From positions 241,097,530-241,161,529 of the forward strand of contig CP136065.1 in assembly GCA_032622095.1 (NCBI GenBank): 64,000 nt of DNA, read 5' to 3'. The stretch comes from Siphonodentalium dalli (lineage: Eukaryota; Mollusca; Scaphopoda; Gadilida; Siphonodentaliidae). The notes under the pieces were generated by a model, which searched no databases, had not been told where the DNA came from, and saw only the letters and a list, made by a program, of their open reading frames with translations. Of this stretch, positions 22,532 to 34,900 are shown one piece after another (the stretch's first letter is position 1; every line of letters starts with the position of its first letter). Both the position numbers and the translations under genes were made by a program.

Positions 22532-25500
22532 TAGGGGCCTGCGAATATTCAAGATTCGATTAGATGTCGATATCGGTCCGCTGATTCTGATATTTCCGAA
22601 TTGGCATGATTTTGGAGTTGTCTAGTTTTTTGCCTCTATAACACGTGACACAGCGCTTGGAATCACAAACTATGAAGCACAAAATGAACAAGTTAGCAAA
22701 CGTGGGTATTTTCAATGTGCACGTAATCATGTATCCCATTCAGATTGACATGCATTATAGTGTTGAAATGATTATTCGACGTCGACACGATTATTAAATT
22801 AGTCAACCCTGAAATCTGCCAGTCGATTAGTCGGAACAAACCCTAAACATTCACAACCTATCATCATACTTGCCACAAATGCAGCAAATACATCGCAATA
22901 ACGAACACTCATTGCTTGAACAGTTCAAAGAATCTAAGTATTAACTTGTAACACCAGTGTTTGACAAGGCCGCAATGTTTTGGAACATGCGAGGGACATG
23001 CAGAGAACTAACATTTTGTCCTTGAATGCCGTGTCTGTTATATCTTTGATAGTAGATCTTGTAAATTTCCGTATTTGATTGATTTTCCCTTTGTATTCTG
23101 TTCATAGGAAACATGTGATCTTCGTGATATGTTTCCATCTGACTTGAACCATTCTGACCCAGGGTCTACTGTAACTCCCTTGTCCATCCCTCCACAATAG
23201 CAATTTTCTATCCTTTTGCCATGGGTTAACACGTGTTGAAAAACTAAAACGATGTACTACGTCACGAGGCAAGTAATTATACCAACCAATTGGGAAGTCG
23301 TGATCTAAATAAAGTAACAATCTGTCATTGTTCAAAATAAAATCTTGTAATCTACACGATAAGAGTTAGTCACTAGCGGTAATTTTATAGCCAACCGCAG
23401 CAATGACCTGAGAGGGTCAACTTTACATGTATAACTGAATCTGAATCTTCCGACTCGACTGATTCATTGGTATTCTGTATTTGTCGATCACGGGATATTT
23501 ATCGAAAAAATTGGCATCGATATACAAGTACTAGCGGAATCCCAAATTGTCTCGCGACAAAAAGAACAACATATCCATAGCTAGTCCAACAAATTAGACT
23601 TTCGGATTAATAGGAATTTTAATATTTGGACGTTTATGGACCTTTTAATCCTTCAGTCTAATGGAACACGTGAAAACTTTGAACGCTACGAAGCCACACG
23701 AATTATGTGGCAAGGTCATGCCCCTTTAACTTACACTGTTCACGTCTAATGACACAAATAAAATTACAAATAAAAAACACATACCTTTTGTTGGAATGTT
23801 AAATATCATGACTGAACTAACTAGCATAAATTTGTGTCACTATTAATCCATATAATTTTATAACTCAACCGACAGAAATATTCAAACCCGTCTATGCTAG
23901 CGAACACATACGAAAACGAAAGCACGAGCATGCGTAATAGATCAGAAATCTGGGAAAACACGCGAAATTAACATAATTTATTTGTATTTGAAAATGGTGA
24001 TATGTTTTCCAATCCGGGATTAAACTAACAAATCTGTAATTCTGACAACTTTTATATCACAATCTATGTGTGAACACAAAGAATACTATCTCTGCTACAG
24101 GTAAGACTAATGTATTTGTAGATAATTTAAGAGAATATGGTATTTTGATGGGTCATATCGGTGGTCACTGATGTTGACCTGCTTCAAAATGTGTGCTAAC
24201 TTTGCTTTCAGCTCTTTTATTAGACTAGAAGGATTAATACAATCGTAAATGTCCAAATATTAAAATATGTATTAATCCGAATAGTCTAATTTGTTGGACT
24301 AATCCATAGCTTATCTGAAGTAATCACAGTAAAAAAAATCCTTCATTTACGCACATGAGTTCCCAAAACAACTCATAAAAATCATATGCCAATGTTACTT
24401 ACTCTTTTGCACTGGAAATTGGGGGAGGGGTTCGACTAATCAATTTGTAGTTGATTACACCTGGCGACTAATCAACTCCTAAAAATCACTAATCGTTTCA
24501 ACACTAGTGCATTATGCAAATTATGTGTTTCGATCGTAACATGTGACAGTGATCAATCGCTGCATACATTTGTAATTGGTGTCGACAATTTATGGTTTGT
24601 CTACAAGGTGGTTGGTCGCTAGATTCTGAACTCAATTGATTATGTTTATAAATTTAGATATCCCATTCAGTAATTCAGTTTATATGAATACAATTCAATG
24701 TATTGTAGATTTCGCATGTAGCCGCCGTTATGCACGTTACAATATAGTGGACACAACTTAAACCTTGAAACAACCGGTCTATTACGTTCTTGAATGAACG
24801 TCATTCTGTACGACCAGTTATCTGCAACAGAATTAAAGGAATGTCCTACATTTAGTTTCTTTTTCTCTACCAGAAAATCGACCACGATGGCTCAAGTTTA
24901 GATACGATAAATTATCACATTTAACACTTGTAATTTATGTGTTTTCTGTACCCCCTCTGGGAAGACAACTACTATCATGTAGGTGTTTGATCTATCGTTG
25001 GGTGAAAGTTATCCAGAAAACTATCATTGGACTGCAACAGTTATATAGCTAAACAGTAAACCAGTGTCTGCTTGTGTCAAATATTTTAAAAATAATATAG
25101 TCAAGTGGCTTCCGTGGTATTTGTTAAACGTTGATTGAATTATCTTTTTGTAATGTTACAGTCATGTTCGACATGTCACAAATTTAACTAGATAGAAATT
25201 CAATGCAACATAGCGCAAACCCTCCATGAGAGTGATTTGCATACTTTCGTTTTGGTCGAAATGCGGGCATTTGATTGGTCGAGAGAATTATACAGTATGT
25301 TATTCGTCTACTGATCGGTCTATATGCTCATAGATCAACCGAAAAACGACGTTGATGGCATATATGTCACGATCTTCCTCAATAAACACAAGTTCCAAAG
25401 GATGCTTATGGATAGTAATATTGTTATATAGTATCTAGTGACTTATGTAGTTGTTTGTCATGATAGCACCAACATTAACAATGGTAAACATTGACACCCG

Positions 25501-25594
25501 ATTCGATTCGAGATTCGATTCGATGTCGATATCAGGAAGGGGATTCGACATCGATATTCGATTTGATGCGACACCCCCGATTCGCAGATCCCTA
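22532..25594. mobile_element. 3.06-kb non-autonomous hAT-like element
   Basis: Ends TAGGGGCCTGCGAAT and ATTCGCAGATCCCTA, with CCTTGGTG (22524-22531) and CCTTAGTG (25595-25602) as an 8-bp duplication with one change. Subterminal sequence is rich in ATTCGAT words. No transposase recognised. Confidence 0.72.
23582..24301. mobile_element. 720-bp MITE nested in the hAT-like element
   Basis: Inverted ends TAGTCCAACAAATTAGACT with about 95-bp arms. Exact 9-bp duplication ATCCATAGC (23573-23581, 24302-24310), a Mutator-like size. Confidence 0.8.
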
Positions 25595-26005
25595 CCTTAG
25601 TGGCATGTGATAATCCTATAAGATAGAGTTTTTCCCCATGTTATTGTGGTCGAAGTCTTGTCTGTAGAGTAGAAGGTGAGGGTTAGCACCATCTATTGTA
25701 TTATAATTTATGGCAGTATCCTGCCTGCTGCCTATTATTTTTGGACCCGGCTCTCGTGCAGAGACGACAGAAAATGCTTCGTAAATTAAACCTGTTGTCG
25801 TGGTGATATCAAAAGAACATAAGGTAATATAGTCAATGCTATGCTAAATGTACGTCAGATTGATGTATAATAGTCATAAAAGCAATGAATATAGACATCG
25901 CCACGATCGATAACGTGTTTACAATTTCTGATTTTCATGTTACCAAAAATAACAAAATATGACCCAAATCGCTAATCTTGTAGTTGCTACCCTATTCTTT
26001 ATATT

Positions 26006-26008
<3 letters not shown>

Positions 26009-26042
<34 letters not shown>

Positions 26043-26062
26043 ATCTATATATTATATATTTT
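26009..26062 (+). repeat. TA microsatellite
   Basis: Long TA run then TATATATTATATA. Confidence 0.9.
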
Positions 26063-26470
26063 ATTTACTATCATCTTGTCAAACCCCTGTGGTGATACAA
26101 CCTCATTTCGCTCAATGTCATCAACACCAGCAATGAATTCTGCTATGCCTATGGGTAGGGACGTTACAGAAATTTTCTTATTCCACAAAATTTGAAGATA
26201 CATGGATATGTGATATAACATGAAATTTCCTTCAAAATGACATAGAAATTGAGTCACCCATTGCATAGTTATGATAATTTTTACCTCCGAAAAACCCACA
26301 TTTTTTCTGCCACTGCAGCCATTGAGTTATCACTGACACAGTGTCCAACGTCGTGGAAGAAAATTTAATGGTCTTAATAATGGTTCTTTATACCCCGCTG
26401 AACAAAACAAGTGTCCACTGTCACCGCGGTGTTGTCGGCCATGTTGTCAGACTTTGTAACTGCAGTTGAG

Positions 26471-26562
26471 CACCGCGGCTGAACGGCATATACACCGCAG
26501 CCGAATGGCAAGTACACCATGGCCGAACCGCAACTACACCGCAGCCGAACGGCATGTACACC
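26471..26562 (+). repeat. 22-bp tandem repeat, four units
   Basis: Units start at 26471, 26493, 26515 and 26537 with consensus CACCGCAGCCGAACGGCA, GC-rich against AT-rich flanks. Confidence 0.85.
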
Positions 26563-28069
26563 AGGTTTGATTTCTGACTGGTATCGTCTTTTAAAAAAAT
26601 TTAAAACAGGTATTTTATAAACGCAGGTACATATTTTTAATTCAAGGAATTTTAATAATATAAAATTGTCTGTATATTATCTTCATTTTGCAGCTATTAT
26701 GCCTAACCACATAAATTATCTTTGACCCAAATATTTCAATAATAACACAGATAGGATTCTCGATACATGTATCTGACATGATTCTCGGAATCATACTTTC
26801 ATTTTCATTAGGATTATCGGAACTGAAATATCTGATATACTTCCCGGAATCTTAATTTCACTTTCAATTTAAAACGGAACTTTTATGAAGCAGACACAAT
26901 TCAACAAACAAATAAATATTCAAATTTTAATAAATGCAATTCACAAAGAAATAAGGAAATACTAGTATACAAGAAATGTGTATGAACAGAAGCATGTTAG
27001 AAGATATAGAAATGCAGGTGTGTAATGAAAGTGAAAATTGCAGTTCAAATGTCTTCGCTTCGTGATGGTTTACGACAACAACTTCATATTAAGTTATCCC
27101 ATAAAATATGTATTTCAAACTTAATTTTATTGATAAACCATGCATCATATTATTTTGTTATACATGTATATCCATACAGTACTGAAAAAGTAAATAAAAC
27201 CCATTATTGTTAACTTGGGATCCCCATTTCCGAATTCAAGACAGCGCCGGACACATGCATGAATCTGTGTTGCGTTGTAATTTGATATGTACAATGTCAA
27301 AGTGAAAAAAACAGGTGCTAGTAACTTTTGTCGCCTTTAATACATTGTCAATTTTCTTAGAATAATGGTACAATTTATTTGAATTGTTGTGAATTAAACG
27401 TGAAAATTAAGCAAGACGAAACATTTTTGTTCTGTGCAGAAATGAACAAAATAATATTAAGTTGGTACTTTGCACTGAAGTTGCTGTATAACTTCTCTCT
27501 CCTGACTAATGGGCTGATAAAATTAAACTCTTATTTATAACTTTCAACAATTTTGAGCCGGTCAGTCGCGTGTACATGCAATTATCTTGTTAATATCGAT
27601 CGCAGTTATTTTACGCGCATCTGTATCTCTCAACCCACATCTGTACAAGAATTACGTCAACATTATTCAGTAAATGGGCGCGTGGACTGTGCAAGACTGT
27701 GTAGCAATCAACATTTTTTGCTACATCGTAACTGTTTGATTACTTATTGTCACTTGCTCCGGGATATTCCATTTCAAGTTTCATGCTCGATCAAACTGCC
27801 ACTGCTTTTTGGCTTTATCTATTCAAAACCCATATTCGTGTGCAATAATTATGCTTTAAAATAGGTTCATAAATTTTTTAAGTGACACTAATAGCATAGA
27901 ATTGACACTAGGACCCAGAAATTCCAGAAATTTCTGAGAATTTTGTGTTATTATGTACATTTGTCTATACTACATGTACTTAAGTGCATAACAATATACT
28001 CTATAAATCAACATCAAAACTTTAGATTGTGATTCCGATAATAGCTATTTACTATCACTGAGAGATGGG
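26563..28069. other. Region upstream of MAD1, nothing recognised
   Basis: A MAD1 promoter and non-coding first exon may lie here or further left; I cannot pick them out. No CpG-rich stretch is visible. Confidence 0.4.
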
Positions 28070-28073
28070 TTAA

Positions 28074-28454
28074 CCCTTTACCCAACAAACCGGCCAAAAC
28101 CGGCCAAATAAAGCTTCAACAGCCTAAAATATCTTCGGTTTGTCTCAATAGAACCATACAAATATGGATATCATTGGAACCGGCTCCTTGACCACATTGT
28201 GATAGTTACAGTTATGCCCTGTGCCAATGCATTCTCTTATATATGCGAGTCGACCATAGGTCGCCTCGCATATATAAGAGAATGCATTGGCCTAAAAAAA
28301 ATCACTTTTTACCATTTTTCTTACATTCTTTAACAATTTTATAATTTTTAATGTGTTAAGCCAATGCATTCTCTTATATATGCGAGGCGACCTATGGTCG
28401 ACTCGCATATATAAGAGAATGCATTGGCACAGGGCCGTTCTGTTGGGTAAAGGG
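28074..28454 (+). mobile_element. TTAA-flanked MITE, family A, copy 1
   Basis: TTAA on both sides and perfect inverted ends CCCTTTACCCAACA. TTAA targets with CCC ends are typical of piggyBac-type elements. It holds two copies (28228-28294, 28362-28428) of a 67-bp palindrome, CCAATGCATTCTCTTATATA outward from a GGTCGACTC core. Lies just upstream of MAD1 exon 1. Confidence 0.82.
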
Positions 28455-28767
28455 TTAAACATCGCGATCAGCCTCTCATTATTAGTTTATTATCATTGTA
28501 TTTTATTCGTAGTATTTTATTTTAATTTTCCAAGGTTGTCCCCACAAATATCAATGCACATTATGACATATACATGTATATCTATTGTTTAAGTCATATA
28601 TAGATTTGAGTTTTCTCTAGAATTACAACACTTGATCTACTTTTGAAAATCAATATAAAATTCAAAAATAATTACACCAGCGTTCAAATTAAATTAGTTC
28701 CAATTTTCCCCAGTTTTATGAACTAATTGTTTCTATTCATTTATATATTTCTTTGTGTGTTTTCTAG

Positions 28768-28952
28768 GAACATCATTAAAGTCATAATGGCCTCACCAGA
28801 AAATACGGTGGTAATTCGTATGAAGAGGGATTTTGACAGCATGATGTCTAATTGTTCAAACAGAAGCAGTAGATTCACTGGTAGTGCGTTCCTCCCATCA
28901 CTCGATTTGGATCAGACGAACATCTTTGATTCACCAAAGGAAAAGACAAATG
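28768..28952 (+). CDS. MAD1L1: MAD1 exon 1 (first coding exon)
   Basis: The exon starts after a good acceptor (TTTTCTAG). The ATG is at 28787 and the start reads MASPENTVVIRMKRDF. It encodes residues 1-55 and ends in phase 1 at a GTATGT donor. The N-terminus is poorly conserved in the family; the assignment rests on phase and position. The donor and the next 20 bases are directly repeated at 28975-28996. Confidence 0.8.
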
Positions 28953-31900
28953 GTATGTAGAATATTAGTTCATAGTATGTAGAATATTAGTTCATACCAT
29001 GAATCTCCACTCTGGCTTACGCCCTAGAGATCATACTCCATCGTTCAAAACCTGGTAACTTTTTGAAGTTTAGACCCGTTCCCATTTAAAGGGAAAATTC
29101 TGGGACATGTATGCATATATTATAACATTTTATTTGATATATTTGCATGAAAATTGTACGAGAAAATCTCGAGGGCGATCGTTCTATTTATTGTATTCTG
29201 GTTTTGCTGCCATCTGTAAATATATTTATTCCCGTTGATATTTGACAAAGTTTGGTCACCTATGATGTCCATTTCCATTGGTACTCACACTTGGCATGTT
29301 GATAAATTTCTTATTAGTTCAGGCTTAACAAATCCCTGAAATAATGGATATTTGAGTGCCGTCTCCATTTAATAATGTATTTTACAATTTGTATTTATCT
29401 AAGTTCATGACTATGATTTCATCTAAATATGTGAGCCGATTTCGCTCTGCGTCGCTAACAATCTTGACATTTCCCCAGGTAATAAATTGAATATATATAG
29501 CAAAATCGGCTCACAAAAGTTGCTTAAAATAATGCACAGGCTGGGACCTTCGCATACAGTGAAATACATTAAGGAACATGTATTGGCTGAGAAATATATT
29601 ACCTACTTACTCTTTCAATGTTATACAAATTTTCCCCATCAGATCTTCAAAAAATTTTGAGGTTTTTCATCAGACCTCATGATCTCTACAGGGATGATGA
29701 GGTATGATCAAGTAGAATATAAACTTATATGTTAAATGTTTATATACTATTATGCTATGCATGCAGAAATGACTAGGCAGTTTGCAATTCTGTATCGTGG
29801 AGGATAACATGTCGTATCGTGTGAGTTGCAAGCCTGACTAGTGAGTCTGTCATTTAGTGCTGGGCGGTATTTTGGTATACCGATTATAATCAGTAATATT
29901 TTCAATACTGTTACTGTCATTTTATTTCCATAATCGGTAAACCGTGAAGACTGTATTATCGTGGTTACAGGTCATACCGGCCATAACCAGGTACATTGTG
30001 GTTTACCTTTATTGGAATACAAAGAAACTACTTGGTTTGTTTACACCACAGTTATCTTTTAGTTGAAAGAAACTGTTCATTCTTCACTTCTGTCACTTCT
30101 TTCCTGGTGACATTTGCCAAAAATGCATTCCATTGCTACCTTGGCCAAAATCCAGCCCAATATTATATTGCAAGTTATGATTGCATCATTCTGTGCTATT
30201 TTTAAACTACTGAATGCGTGGGATAGCTCATTATTTCCCGGGGTGTTATCGAGTGGGAATAATTTATCATGTTCATAAACGTGGATTTATATAATGTATG
30301 ATTTATAATAATTCAACTGAAAAGTGAATTATAGTTCTATAAGTTAAATACTTTGAAAGTAATACACCTTATTTTCCGCCATTTAATAAAAGCATCATAC
30401 TTATTCACTTCCGGCGAAACATTCCAATATCAAACTTAACAGCACGTGCTCTGTGCGACAGTGCAAGTCAGTGGGAGTTATCTCAAAGCTCTTGGATGTA
30501 TCCGCTGAATGATGCTTCCATATCTCGCAATTATTACTTGTGTTTGAGATCAGCATACCTTGTCATGAATCCATGCATGATGCATGCAAACAAATGATAC
30601 ATTGCCACAGTTTGTTAATCCATAATTTTATAAAACGGAGCGTTGGTGTGTGTGTGTTTCCTTATTTATTGTAAGCTGTGTAGCTACTTGATTTTCTCCA
30701 AAAAACAGTTGACTTGTGTACCAAACGATCACTACTTAATGGGGGTTTTAAGGGATTAGTTGAAATAATCAGTAATACCGTATGCCGCGGTATGGTTTTA
30801 GGATTACCGCGGTATTTTTATGCTTAAATACCGCCCAGCACTACTGCCATTGCAGAAAAAAGGTCCCCAGAGGGTGAATTTAGTGATTCTATCCTGCATA
30901 GCAGATATCATCACCAAATTCACCCTCTGGGGAACCCATTCTGCATGGCCTCATCTGCTATTGGAGACATAGACTCAGATTGAAGTTACCAAATGGTGAA
31001 TATTTGTGATGTACACTGGTTGGGAACCTTGATTATGCAATGTGTCGTCTGTCAATTTGGGGATATAGAGAAAATAAACTAAAAAATAAATAGAATCTAT
31101 GTGAAGAAGTTTCATAAGAAATTTTATAATAAAGAAACTTTCCAGAGAAGATGAGGCCTAAGCTGAATGAGGTCCCCATAGGGTGAATTTAGTTATGCTA
31201 GCCTGCTATGCGGGATAGCGTTCAATAAATTCCCCCTCTGGGGACCTCATTCTGCAAATGACAGGCACACTAAACTCAGGCTTGGTGAGTTGTGGAGAAA
31301 CTTGCTTCGTTTTGAAAACATTGGTTTACATGTATATCGGCAATTGGCATAAATTATTTCTACTCTATACAGCATCCAAATTTCATATTTCCTTTCATAT
31401 TTACGGCAAAAAACACTATAAAAATCAGTTGCATTCTTTATCCTACGAAAACCGCAATGAATTGATTCAACGCATATGTACAAACGGACCTATTTTCACA
31501 CAATGAAGCACTGATGATGTAATAATTTGCAGTGACGCACAACAATGTCAACTGTATGGCCGAGCTATTTAATTTTTGAAACAACATATTCAATATTCTT
31601 TTGTATGATAATTTCGTTATACAGGTTTCCGAGATTGGTATTCAAGTCTTGCTACATTCTCTGGGTTGTTTATTGACCATCTTGCAGACTGGTCGATAGA
31701 CTTCCAAGAGAAAGTAGCTCCACGTGAATATATATCTCGTATACCAGCAGCCACTGACAGCCTTCTTGGATTTTGCTCTTTTCATGTTTAAATCCTTTGG
31801 ACAACATCCCTTGTCTGATCGTCACTAAACTTCACATGGATCTTCGGGATGACCAGAAGATGGGAGTCATCTTATTTGTCCAAATTTCATTAAAAAACAT

Positions 31901-34900
31901 GGCCACTGGCAGCAATATTAGATTTTACTCTTTGCATGACTAAATCCTTTAGTTACACATAATGATACAGACCATCCCTCATTCAATCATCACCAAACTT
32001 CAATTTTATTGGAAAACATGGCCGCCAGTGGCCATCTTGGATTTTACTTTATATATAGCTCTTCATGTTGACATCTATAGTAGTATTACTTAGACATTTC
32101 AACTTTCCGCATTCCTAATCGCTCCATTGACTGTAACACAAGAAAGTATCCCTTCTCCATATTGAGCTACAGTGTCATTGACACTTTCATTATAATTTGC
32201 TGCATATTTCAGATGTATATACTTCCTACAATCCAATACAACTGAAGCATTGTTTTAACCCTTTACCCAACATAACGGCCCTGTGCCAATTCATTCTCTT
32301 ATATATGCGAGTCGACCATAGGTCGCCTCGCATATATAAGAGAATGCATTGGCTTAACACATTAAAAATTATAAAATTGTTAAAGAATGTAAGAATTTTT
32401 TTTTTTAGGCCAATGCATTCTCTTATATATGCGAGGCGACCTATGGTCGACTCGCGAGGCGACCTATGGTCGACTCGCATATATAAGAGAATGCATTGGC
32501 ACAGGGCATAACTGTAACTATCACAATGTGGTCAAGGAGCCGGTTCCAATGATATCCATATTTGTATGGTTTTATTGAGACAGACCCAAGATATTTTAGG
32601 CTGTTGAAGCTTTATTTGGCCGGTTTTGGTCGGTTTGTTGGGTAAAGGGTTAAACTAAACGCTGTTCAAGTGTTTATGAAAAAAGTCTTTATCAACCCCA
32701 CTGGAAAAGAGTTATATCAAGTTCTTGATTTATATCTGCAGCATTAGAAAAGGAACTGAAAAAGAAACAAGCAGATTTGATAAAGTCAAAGACAGAAATT
32801 ATCCAGCTTAAATCTGTCATATCCAATTTTGCGACCGATAACAAGAGAGCCAGAATAGAATCCGAGTTGGAGAACAAGTCTATTTATATGAGTAATGAGG
32901 TGAGAACAAGTCTATATACATGAGTAAATGAGGTGAGAACAAGTCTATAAACATGAGTAATGAGGTATGTGCTCACTTTCTTAGTGCATTCTCACTAAAA
33001 TTACCTCTGTAATCCGGAAACTCTCTATTCCGAACATCGGACGGCTTTTCTAGTCTAAAAGTGAACGAATACATTAATTTTTACCTCCGAAGTCCGAACG
33101 TGGAAAGCGATAACAAATTGACGCACATGCGTTAGATTTGACATGCTTGATGCTGAACTCGTGTTGCCTTTAGTGTATAGACTGGGGATCCTTTATAAGT
33201 TTAAATTTCTAGTCTATAAATTCAACTCTGAGTGGCCGTTTTCGCTCTGGCTCATTCGTTCTGACATGTTGATTAAAACTGTAATGGTGACAATACACCA
33301 CCACTGTGTACGTTTAGCTAATTAGTGTTTAGTTTTGACAGTGGTCGTAATAATAAGTCCAATTATTGATGTGAAAACAAAATGTCAGTGCTGTAATCTC
33401 CATGAAGTCACCATTGTTCACTCAATGTGTTAAATAAACATTCAGTTATCTAATCAGACACCTGTGGTTATAATCCGATTCGCCAAACAAAACACTGCTA
33501 ATTAATCGGTATGATTATTCAAGAGTACGAATCTACTATACTAACGATGCAACATTTTTAAACGACATTTTCAATCACTGTAACATCTATCATTTCCATG
33601 TTTCCTGTCTTATCTATACATGTATTACATCTTAATATACCATGGTTTTAATTCTTATTATAACATGATTTATCTATTGTTATTTAAATTTGATTCAGTA
33701 CTTTGTAGAATAAATTTTAATTAATCAATAATGAATTGGTTGTGCTTCAATTTAGCAAAGCGAGCTAAGATACCTTTGCAGGTTGGGAGAATTTACTCAA
33801 GAAAGCTAATCATCGGACACAAATTCAACAGTTTTGGCATTTAAGAAACTCCTAAAATTTAACTTGTGCTGTGGATTCTGTCACACTAATGGTAGATAAA
33901 TGTGTTATATACACAATGTGTTTGTAACGATTCATGTATCGCGACTCGACGACTTCGTGGCCATTCGGCGACCATGGTCACCTTGTCGCTATATGGCCAT
34001 GAAAACTAGCCTCGTCGCGAAACATGAATCTATACAAACACATTGTGTATATAACACATATATATCAAGCCTAGATATAGTGTGTCTGACATATGCAGAA
34101 TAAGGTTCCCAGAAGAGGAATTTCTCCCATAACAGTTGAGGCATAAGCAGAATGAGGTTCCCAGATAATTAATTTGGTGTGGCTAGCTCACCATGCAGGA
34201 CGACAGCCTTACTAAATTCACCCATCGGGGACCTCATTCTGCAAATATCAGACAATATATCCAGACTTGAACAATTTCTCCACTTTTGGAAGAAAAATGA
34301 GGGTCTGCATGTACTGAATTGACTCTCTCACATATGTCTGTCTGTCTGTCCAACCTGGTATATACATGTATCTCAGTCATGGGTTATCTGATCTAAATGA
34401 AAGTTGTTTGATGCTCCTCCAGCAGCAATCTTGGATCTCACATTTGAATTGATCAGCACACCATGCAGCACACATCTATTGGAGAAACTTTTGAAATGAA
34501 AATAATTTTTCATCTACACAATACAAATACTTTTATACTGGAACTTTTTTACTTTCCTTTTTCTTTATCATTCTATTAGCAGCATAAAATTAATGCCTCC
34601 CCATGTTGAGCTACAGATTCATTTATTATGGCCTTACATGTTCACTTTTTTTTTTGCAGAAAGAGAGAGAGAAACTGAATGATATCATGGTCCAGTTGAA
34701 CTTTTTGTCGAAGAAAGAAGAGGTCGCCCAAGCTGAAGTGGAGCAGAGCCGGAAGGAACTACTCCAGATGAAACATCGGCACGATGCAAAACTAAAGCAG
34801 ACGAGAAGAGATCATCTAGAAAAAGAGGAGGAGCATCAAAATGTAAGTTTTAACCCTTTGAGTGCCAGGGGCCGATGACCCTGGCCGATCTCATCGGCCC

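Larger units (their letters stand above)
22309..25927. mobile_element. Outer long-inverted-repeat MITE, split by a hAT element
   Basis: Arms 22309-22531 and 25603-25927 are inverted copies sharing GTAAACACGTTAT, ACCTTATGTTCT, CTGTCGTCTCTGCACGAGAG and AGGATACTGCCAT. Without the insert it would be about 550 bp. Confidence 0.7.

Noticed and set aside
28353..28592. Frames with RGDLWSTRIYKRMHWHRA at many palindromes
   Set aside because: The peptide is the translation of the 67-bp hairpin and appears wherever the MITE does.
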